Shown piece by piece: positions 13,337-18,832 of a DNA stretch of 21,688 nucleotides; position 1 is the first letter of the stretch, and each line of letters begins with the position of its first letter. A program made the translations under genes and the position numbers. Location: assembly GCA_041691295.1 (NCBI GenBank), contig JBEPVA010000037.1, positions 1 through 21,688 of the forward strand, read 5' to 3'. This DNA comes from DATEHG01 sp041691295 (GTDB lineage: Bacteria > Gemmatimonadota > Gemmatimonadetes > Gemmatimonadales > GWC2-71-9). Under the pieces are notes generated by a model that saw only the letters and a list, made by a program, of their open reading frames with translations, was not told the origin of the DNA and searched no databases.

Positions 13337-13418
13337 GCGAGGAAGGAGGAGGGGGGAGGGAGGAAGGGATCACCGAGGTCGTTCTCCCCTCCTCTCTCCT
13401 CCCTTCGCCCTCCTCCTC
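13337..13418. repeat. Inverted heptamer pair, empty (AGGAGGA)
   Basis: The left arm (13337-13368) has units GCGAGGA, AGGAGGA, GGGGGGA, GGGAGGA; the right arm (13384-13418) is the complement of AGGAGGA, GGGCGAA, GGGAGGA, GAGAGGA. About 15 nt separate the arms. It lies about 45 bp upstream of the photolyase start and could place a strong hairpin in that leader. Confidence 0.7.
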
Positions 13419-13723
13419 AAGCTGGGAGCGCCGCATGCCAACAATACGTCATGGCCACCCGCTCAGCGCTACCCACCGCGGGGCGCCAATCGCCGTCCAC
13501 CACCGCCAGCCCGGCGAGCCTCCTCCAACTCCGGGAACAGCGGACGCGCAGGCCGAAAAAGCCCAGCGGGATCAGGTTCTGAAGCGCACGGGGATCGATA
13601 CGCCGAGGTCGGCGTATGTCTGTGATTCGGGGCCGTCGAATCCATAGACGTGAATGCGGTGAGATTAGCCCGGCTGGTTGGTTCACGGTTCCGGGTTTCA
13701 GGTGGTTCCGATTATACCTTCGG

Positions 13724-13805
13724 CCCATCTCCCATCTCCCATCTCCCATCTCCCATCTCCCATCTCCCATCTCCCATTTTCTATCTGCCATCTACCATCT
13801 CCCGC
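13724..13805. repeat. Solo heptamer tract (CCCATCT)
   Basis: Seven perfect CCCATCT units followed by four variants (CCCATTT, TCTATCT, GCCATCT, ACCATCT). The unit is the same as in the arms at 9582-9655 and 10084-10186, with the polarity of a right arm. No left partner is visible nearby. It ends 26 bp before tRNA-Ala. Confidence 0.9.
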
Positions 13806-13831
13806 TCGCCCGGACTACTTTTTCGGCCCTC

Positions 13832-13904
13832 GGGGCGGTAGCTCAGCTGGGAGAGCGCTGCGTTCGCAATGCAGAGGTCAGGGGTTCGATCCCCCTCCGC
13901 TCCA
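13832..13904 (+). tRNA. tRNA-Ala (anticodon CGC)
   Basis: Full cloverleaf: acceptor GGGGCGG/CCGCTCC (one G-U), D arm GCTC..GAGC, anticodon stem CTGCG/TGCAG with loop TTCGCAA (anticodon CGC, reading GCG), T arm AGGGG-TTCGATC-CCCCT, discriminator A. No CCA is encoded. Confidence 0.95.
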
Positions 13905-13914
13905 CTGAAAGCAG

Positions 13915-13949
13915 GCGTTAGCCGTTGGTCGTTGGCCATTGGTGACTGC
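13915..13949. repeat. Short heptamer tract (CCGTTGG/CCATTGG)
   Basis: Units GCGTTAG, CCGTTGG, TCGTTGG, CCATTGG, TGACTGC in period 7, starting 10 bp after tRNA-Ala. It resembles the tract at 18800-18832 (shared GCCATTGG and CGTTAGC) in opposite orientation. Confidence 0.65.
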
Positions 13950-13960
13950 TGGTTCGAGGC

Positions 13961-13991
13961 GCCCTTCTGGCATTGTGCCGGAAGGGCGTTG
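13961..13991. terminator. Strong hairpin after tRNA-Ala
   Basis: CGCCCTTCTGGCA pairs with TGCCGGAAGGGCG around a 3-nt loop (one wobble). There is no long T-tract, only TGTTGCTT. A plausible tRNA transcript terminator or processing hairpin. Confidence 0.5.
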
Positions 13992-14082
13992 TTGCTTCGC
14001 TGCCTTCCTGGGTGGGTTGTCCCTTTCGCTATCCTCTCTCCTCGCTCTGCCCACCGGCACTCGAATTGCACCCCAATCACGC

Positions 14083-15501
14083 ATGCTCCATGATTTCAAC
14101 GACTTAGGCCATTTCTATTCCTCCCCGGCCCCGCAAAATGCCGGGGCTGCGCTGGCATACCCCCCCGGAGCGGTGCCGATGGGCGGTCAGGTCCGCCTCT
14201 CCGAGGTCGTTTCGGCCCTTTCATACGCCCTCGATATCACCGAAGGGCAGCCTCAGGGACATGCGGTCCGGACCTGCCTGATCGGCATGCGGATCGCCGA
14301 TGTCATCGGGCTGGGCCCTGACGAGCGGTCCGATCTGTTCTACGCCCTGCTGCTCAAGGACCTGGGCTGCTCCAGCAACGCTGCGCGCCTCTGCCAGCTG
14401 TTCGGCGCCGATGACCTGAAGCTCAAGGCTGCCCACAAGCTGACCGACTGGACCGATGCGGCCGCCTCGGCCAAGTACGCCTACGCCCACGCCATTCCGA
14501 CCAAGGGAGCCATGGCCAAGGCCTGGCATGTCACCATGCTCGGCACCCGCGAAAAGGGCAGTGGCCTCGAGATGACCCAGACCCGCTGCGAACGGGGGGC
14601 CGAGATCGCGCGGGAACTGGGATTGTCGGACGCCACCGCCGCCGCCATCCGCGCCCTCGACGAGCACTGGAACGGACTCGGCATGCCGATCGGACTGACC
14701 GGCAGCCAGATCCCGCTGCTGGGGCGGATCTGCTCGCTGGCCCAGACCCTCGAGGTCTTTGCTCACTCGCATGGCACCGATTCGGCGTATGGCATGGCAC
14801 GCGAGCGGCGGGGAACCTGGTTTGATCCGATGCTGGTCGATGCCATTGAGGAGTTCGAGCACGATCCCTCGTTCTGGGGCACCCTCTGCGCCGTCGATCA
14901 GCTCGAGCATGTTTCCGACCTCGAGCCGGAGGACATGGTCATCCTGGTTGATGAAGACCGGCTCGACCGGGTCTGCCGGGCCTTTGCCAGGGTCATCGAC
15001 GCCAAGACGCCGTATACCGCGGAACACTCCGAGGGTGTGTCCCGGATCGCGGTGCAGCTGGGCACGCAGATGGGGGTGACGGCTGACCGGCTCGTCACCC
15101 TGCGCCGCGCCGGCCTGCTCCACGACATCGGCAAACTGGGAGTCTCCAACCTGATCCTCGACAAGCCCGCGCGGCTCACCGACGCCGAAATGAATGAGAT
15201 GCGCAAGCATCCGGCCCACACCGAAGAGATCCTGATGCGGGTCGACCGGTTCAGGAGCTTTGCGCTGATCGCGGCCAACCATCACGAGCGGCTGGACGGG
15301 ACCGGCTATCACCGGGGTGTCGGCGCCGACGACCTTGACCAGTTGAGCCGGATCCTGGCCGTGGCCGACATCGCCGAGGCGCTGAGTGCCGCCAGACCGT
15401 ACCGCTCAGGAATGCCGCAGGACAAGGTTCTGGAGATCATGGGCAAGCTGGCGGGGAGTGCGATTGATCCAGCGGCGTTTGAGGCACTGAAACAGCTTTA
15501 G
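14083..15501 (+). CDS. Tandem HD / HD-GYP-like phosphohydrolase
   Basis: 472-residue soluble protein with two related helical HD modules. The first (about 35-240) is degenerate: the HD metal pair is replaced by Lys92-Asp93 (LLKDLG), although later helices (ALDEHWNGLG, IPLLGRI) follow the HD-GYP pattern. The second (about 300-470) keeps HD (347-348, LLHDIGKLG), the HHE motif, and DGTGYHRG where GYP is GYH (408-410), then RILAVADIAEALSAARPYR. HD-GYP enzymes hydrolyse cyclic di-GMP; the Pro change in GYP is seen in relatives, so activity is uncertain. The open frame extends to 13939, but that part covers repeat and hairpin sequence, so ATG 14083 is chosen. No receiver or membrane domain. Confidence 0.85.
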   Translation: MLHDFNDLGHFYSSPAPQNAGAALAYPPGAVPMGGQVRLSEVVSALSYALDITEGQPQGHAVRTCLIGMRIADVIGLGPDERSDLFYALLLKDLGCSSNAARLCQLFGADDLKLKAAHKLTDWTDAAASAKYAYAHAIPTKGAMAKAWHVTMLGTREKGSGLEMTQTRCERGAEIARELGLSDATAAAIRALDEHWNGLGMPIGLTGSQIPLLGRICSLAQTLEVFAHSHGTDSAYGMARERRGTWFDPMLVDAIEEFEHDPSFWGTLCAVDQLEHVSDLEPEDMVILVDEDRLDRVCRAFARVIDAKTPYTAEHSEGVSRIAVQLGTQMGVTADRLVTLRRAGLLHDIGKLGVSNLILDKPARLTDAEMNEMRKHPAHTEEILMRVDRFRSFALIAANHHERLDGTGYHRGVGADDLDQLSRILAVADIAEALSAARPYRSGMPQDKVLEIMGKLAGSAIDPAAFEALKQL

Positions 15502-15670
15502 AAGGAGGAGCTCTGCGACGCCGCCAGTCCCCCCCCACTACGTGGCGGGCTTCACTCCATGCTTCCAGTGAGCGATGGTTGCGCATGGCTCCACATTACG
15601 GTCAGCGAAAATCCTCCGGTAACCAGAATGCACTGTCAGGAGGGCCTGCAAAGGTCGAGTTGTTGGCCAC

Positions 15671-15707
15671 CCTCTCGCCCTTCGCCTTTCGCGTTTCCCC
15701 CTTACGG
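15671..15707. repeat. Short heptamer tract (complement of CGAAAGG)
   Basis: Units CCTCTCG, CCCTTCG, CCTTTCG, CGTTTCC in period 7, C-rich on the + strand, with no inverted partner in view. It lies between the HD-GYP gene and the tRNA-Gln terminator. Confidence 0.6.
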
Positions 15708-15724
15708 CGAGGACCCTGATGGAC

Positions 15725-15754
15725 AAAAGAAAGGCCGACGCTTTCGCGCCGGCC
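15725..15754 (-). terminator. Rho-independent terminator of tRNA-Gln
   Basis: On the - strand GGCCGGCGC-GAAA-GCGTCGGCC (one G-U) is followed by TTTCTTTT, directly after the tRNA-Gln 3' end. Confidence 0.88.
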
Positions 15755-15756
15755 AG

Positions 15757-15829
15757 TTGCCCCTCCAGGTTTCGAACCTGGACTCTCCTCATCCAGAGTG
15801 AGGCGTGTTGCCAGTTACACCAAGGGGCA
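15757..15829 (-). tRNA. tRNA-Gln (anticodon CTG)
   Basis: Cloverleaf on the - strand: acceptor TGCCCCT/AGGGGCA, D-arm TGGTGTAACTGGCAACA, anticodon stem CCTCA/TGAGG with loop CTCTGGA (anticodon CTG, reading CAG), T arm CCAGG-TTCGAAA-CCTGG, discriminator A. The 3' CCA is not encoded. Terminator immediately downstream. Confidence 0.94.
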
Positions 15830-15885
15830 TCGCGGGGGACAAATTAGCCACGGCCGCCGGGATCGGCAACCGGGACTCAGGGCAC

Positions 15886-15929
15886 GGGTTAAGCGCTTCC
15901 GGCTCAAGGCTTAAGGCTGGCGGCTGTCC
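15886..15929. repeat. Short heptamer tract (TAAGGCT)
   Basis: GGCTCAA, GGCTTAA, GGCTGGC, GGC in period 7, about 55 bp upstream of tRNA-Gln. No inverted partner nearby. Confidence 0.55.
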
Positions 15930-16003
15930 GGTCGTCGACCCCGGCTTTACCCGGATGTACGACCCCATGGCGCATTCCGAGGCGGATGGGGTATAGTTCT
16001 GCG

Positions 16004-16090
16004 CTGTAAGATTCGAAGCCTACCGCAAGAGCGACCGGCTCTTTGAGGTGAAGGCGTGATCCTGGCCCCCGCCAGGCTCGCGCCTTTTTT
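16004..16090 (+). ncRNA. Candidate small RNA or terminated leader of the M48 gene
   Basis: Between a possible -10 (TATAGT at 15992-15997) and a strong terminator, about 87 nt could be transcribed, with one internal 6-bp hairpin. It matches no RNA family I recognise. Either a free-standing small RNA or an attenuated leader 54 bp upstream of the protease start. Confidence 0.3.
16053..16090 (+). terminator. Rho-independent terminator
   Basis: The GGCG...CCTGGC / GCCAGG...CGCC stem (about 13 bp with one mismatch and a wobble) around a CCCC loop is followed by six T. There is no protein gene directly upstream on this strand, so it ends a short RNA or acts within a leader. Confidence 0.85.
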
Positions 16091-16143
16091 ATTGCTCGAC
16101 GCGGCAGGCGATGCCGGCTCACCAGGTCACGAGGGTTCCGACA

Positions 16144-16977
16144 ATGTTGCCACACATGATCGAGGGAACTGCACGCCGCATCCGTGGGCTGTTCCTCTGC
16201 CTCGGAGCCGGAGTGGTCGCCGGCTGCGCCGTTTCGCAGCAGCAGGAGGTCGCGCTCGGCGCCAGCAACGCGGCCCAGATCGATACCCTGCTCCCGCTGA
16301 TCCATGACGCCGCCATCAACAATTACATCAATACTCTGGGCAACAAGCTGGCCAAGGCCACCGATACCCGGGGCCTGGCCTGGCACTTCACGGTGGTGGA
16401 CAGCAAGGAGGTCAATGCCTTTGCCATCCCCGGCGGCTGGATCTACATCAATCGCGGCCTGATCGAGCGGGCCCAGAACATGAGTGAAGTGGCGGGCGTG
16501 CTGGGCCACGAGATCGGCCACGTGACGCTGCGGCACTCGGTGCAGCAGATGCAGCAGCAACAGGCGGTGGGTGGTGGAGAGATGCTCGTGTGCACCCTGA
16601 CCAAGGTGTGTACCGGTGCGGTTGGCGGAGCGGTCGACGTGGCCAACAGCGCGCTGTTCGCCAAGTTCAGCCGGACCGATGAGGCCGAGGCCGACGCCCA
16701 GGCCATTCCGACCACCATCAAGGCTGGCATCGATCCGCATGGCACCCCGGACATGTTCCGTATCCTGCTCGAGGAACGCCAGACCAATCCGTCGGCGGTC
16801 GACGCGTTCTTTGCCTCGCACCCGCTGGAGGAAGATCGGATCCAGGCGACGACCGCGCTGATCGGCCAATATCCCGCCAGCAAGTTGCAGGGTCTGACCA
16901 AGGACACTCCGGAGTTCCAGAAGTTCCGCAAGCGTCTGATGGCGCTGCCGCCCTCTCCGACTCCCAAGGCCCAGTAA
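16144..16977 (+). CDS. M48 family metalloprotease, lipoprotein
   Basis: 277-residue zinc peptidase with a lipoprotein signal: basic start, hydrophobic core, lipobox V-A-G-C with Cys28. The zinc motif is HEIGH (122-126) in GVLGHEIGHVTLRHS, with the third-ligand region RTDEAEADA (about 178-185). AFAIPGGWIYINRGLI is the typical M48 strand upstream of the site. It resembles the catalytic domain of BepA/YfgC and LoiP-like periplasmic proteases but lacks the C-terminal TPR of BepA. Probable site: periplasm, anchored to a membrane; role in envelope quality control is family inference. Start 16144 or 16156; a GAGGG about 10 nt upstream favours 16144. Confidence 0.9.
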   Translation: MLPHMIEGTARRIRGLFLCLGAGVVAGCAVSQQQEVALGASNAAQIDTLLPLIHDAAINNYINTLGNKLAKATDTRGLAWHFTVVDSKEVNAFAIPGGWIYINRGLIERAQNMSEVAGVLGHEIGHVTLRHSVQQMQQQQAVGGGEMLVCTLTKVCTGAVGGAVDVANSALFAKFSRTDEAEADAQAIPTTIKAGIDPHGTPDMFRILLEERQTNPSAVDAFFASHPLEEDRIQATTALIGQYPASKLQGLTKDTPEFQKFRKRLMALPPSPTPKAQ

Positions 16978-17015
16978 CGACCAGCGCCGTCCGGAATTCC
17001 GGGCGGCGCGGTCGT
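16977..17015. terminator. Long hairpin between convergent genes
   Basis: ACGACC-A-GCGCCGTCCGG pairs with CCGGGCGGCGC-GGTCGT around AATT: 17 bp with one bulged A and one wobble. It lies between the stops of the M48 gene and the convergent D-aminoacylase gene, so it probably terminates both; no T-tract. Confidence 0.65.
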
Positions 17016-17035
17016 ACGATCCTGCTCGACTGCCC

Positions 17036-18694
17036 CTATGCGCTCGGGGGCTTGAGCGATCGTCCCGTGGTCTGGTCGCCGCGCGCTCCCTCCCGCACGG
17101 CGACCTTCCCGTTCACGATCACGGCCCCGATGCCAGTGGCGTAGTTGAATGGATTCTCGAAGGTCGCGGTGTCGGCGATGGTCGCGGGATCGAAGACCAC
17201 GACATCCGCGGCCATGTCCTTCGCGAGATGGCCGCGATCGCTCAGATGAACCCGTGAGGCCGGCAGGCCGGTCATCTTGTGTATGGCCGTGGCCAGGGTC
17301 ATGACCTTCCGCTCGCGCACGTACCGCGCGATGACCCTCGGGAAACTGCCGGCGCCGCGCGGGTGGGGCGAACCGCGGTGGGTCGGCCCATCCTTGGCAA
17401 AGGCGCCCCCGTCGCTGCAGATCATGCTGTGCAGGTCACGATAGAGCCGAGCGAGTCCCGGTTCGTCCATCGCGAAGCCGACCATCCCCACATCGCCCCT
17501 GGCGTTCTTGAGCAGCATCACGCTCACGTCGAACGGGTCGCGGCCCAGCGACTGGGCGTAGGCGCCGAGTCGCTGGCCTTCAGCGGCCTTGTCCTGGTCG
17601 GCGGGGGTGTCGCTGATGAGCACATTATCCCAGCCGCCAATCAATGCCACCTTGTCGAGGGCGTAGGCCTTGATCTTCGGGGTGAGGTCGGCGGAATCGA
17701 GCCGGGCCAGGAACGCCTCGGTGCCTCCGTCCCTGGTCCAGGTGGGGAACAGGTTGGTGAGTCCGGTATGGTAGGCGATGTACGGATAGCGATCGAAGGC
17801 AACGTCGATCCCGCTGGCCCGCGCCCGCGCGATTCGGTCGAAGGCCTGGTCAAGCTTATTCCAGTTGCGGGGGCCCTGCATCTTGAGGTGCGAGATCTGC
17901 AACGGGCAGCCGGCCCCGCGGGCAACCTTGATGGCTTCATCGATCGACTCGATGACCTGATCGTCCTCATTGCGCATGTGGGTGGCAAACGGCAACCGGC
18001 GCCGGGCCAACGGTTGGCTGAGGGCGACGAGCTCTTCCGTCGAGGCAAAGGCCCCCGGGGTGTACTCCAGTCCGGTGGACGCGCCACAGGCGCCCTGTGC
18101 CAGGGCCGCTTCGACCATGGCGACCATGCGGGCGAGTTCTTCTGGTGTGGCGGGGCGGTCCACGTCACCGACCACGGCGCCGCGCACCGCGCCCAGGCCG
18201 ATCATCGAGGCGAGGTTCACGCTGGGCCGGATCTGGTCCACCGTGGCGAAGAACTGCTCGAAGCTGTCGACCGACCCATCCCCCGCATCGGTGCTGGCCC
18301 TCGGCGACCATGAATCGCCGTCCTGTCCGACGATGATGGTGGTGATGCCCTGGCGGATGACCGACTCCTGGCGTGGATCCTCTCGCATGTTGCTGTCGCC
18401 ATGGGAGTGGATATCGATGAACCCCGGCGCCACGGCCAGGTGGCGGGCATCGATTTCCTCCGTGCCCATGCCGGCGATGTGCCGTGAGAGCATCGCAATG
18501 CGATCTCCGGCAATGGCCACATCGCCGATGACGCCGGGCACGCCGGTGCCGTCGAACACGATCCCGCCCCGAATGACGAGGTCGTAACTCGCCCGGCGGC
18601 GGACCCACGGCGCTGAGCCGAGCGTGGGGAGATTGGCGGCGGTCAGCGCCGTGGCGGCCATGCTCGCGAGGAAAGCGCGGCGGTCGGTGCTCAT
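17036..18694 (-). CDS. N-acyl-D-amino-acid deacylase-like amidohydrolase, Tat-exported
   Basis: 552-residue amidohydrolase of the D-aminoacylase type, hydrolysing N-acyl-D-amino acids or related amides. N-terminal Tat-like signal: STDRRAFLASM followed by an Ala-rich hydrophobic stretch. Metal-binding HSH is at 96-98 (FIDIHSHGD), then LQISHLK with the next His, the GAFAKDG loop with Asp, HPRGAGSFPRVIARYVRE, and the end motif DRGHLAKDMAADVVVFDP. The frame is open 39 codons further upstream, but the Tat motif fixes the start at ATG 18694. Periplasmic or exported location is predicted. Monocistronic, convergent with the M48 gene. Exact substrate unknown; dihydroorotase/dipeptidase-like relatives are possible. 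Confidence 0.88.
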   Translation of the reverse strand: MSTDRRAFLASMAATALTAANLPTLGSAPWVRRRASYDLVIRGGIVFDGTGVPGVIGDVAIAGDRIAMLSRHIAGMGTEEIDARHLAVAPGFIDIHSHGDSNMREDPRQESVIRQGITTIIVGQDGDSWSPRASTDAGDGSVDSFEQFFATVDQIRPSVNLASMIGLGAVRGAVVGDVDRPATPEELARMVAMVEAALAQGACGASTGLEYTPGAFASTEELVALSQPLARRRLPFATHMRNEDDQVIESIDEAIKVARGAGCPLQISHLKMQGPRNWNKLDQAFDRIARARASGIDVAFDRYPYIAYHTGLTNLFPTWTRDGGTEAFLARLDSADLTPKIKAYALDKVALIGGWDNVLISDTPADQDKAAEGQRLGAYAQSLGRDPFDVSVMLLKNARGDVGMVGFAMDEPGLARLYRDLHSMICSDGGAFAKDGPTHRGSPHPRGAGSFPRVIARYVRERKVMTLATAIHKMTGLPASRVHLSDRGHLAKDMAADVVVFDPATIADTATFENPFNYATGIGAVIVNGKVAVREGARGDQTTGRSLKPPSA

Positions 18695-18799
18695 GGTGTT
18701 CCTTGAATCAGCGGATCCGGATCGATCCCGGTCGTCGTGAGCCTCAGGGAGCCGATCGGCCCCAGGCGGGTGAAGGCAGCCGGGGGTGACCGACCGCCC

Positions 18800-18832
18800 G
18801 CTAACGGCCAATGGCTTACGGCCTATGGCTTC
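18800..18832. repeat. Heptamer tract at kinase 3' end (TAGGCCG/TAAGCCA)
   Basis: On the - strand units AAGCCAT, AGGCCGT, AAGCCAT, TGGCCGT, TAGCGGG follow in period 7. The kinase stop codon (18823-18825) lies in the tract, which also encodes the final codons. Resembles the tract at 13915-13949, inverted. Confidence 0.7.

Larger units (their letters stand above)
13295..13831. other. Intergenic region with two repeat blocks and no supported gene
   Basis: Between photolyase and tRNA-Ala. It holds the inverted AGGAGGA pair (13337-13418) and the CCCATCT tract (13724-13805). The 300 bp between them contain open frames on both strands, but none shows a recognisable family and they run through the repeats. 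On the - strand a short stretch could be a decayed coding fragment; I cannot name it. Confidence 0.5.
15830..16143. other. Intergenic region upstream of M48 protease
   Basis: Contains the heptamer tract 15886-15929, a possible -10 element TATAGT (15992-15997) without a good -35, a small hairpin (AAGAGC-GACCG-GCTCTT, 16027-16043) and a strong terminator (16053-16090). No protein gene is supported. Confidence 0.6.

Noticed and set aside
13417..13791. Open frame on the - strand between photolyase and tRNA-Ala
   Set aside because: It starts inside the CCCATCT tract, has no recognisable domain and ends in the other repeat block.
16056..16307. Additional small gene overlapping the M48 leader
   Set aside because: It runs through the terminator and then in another frame of the M48 gene, with no family resemblance.
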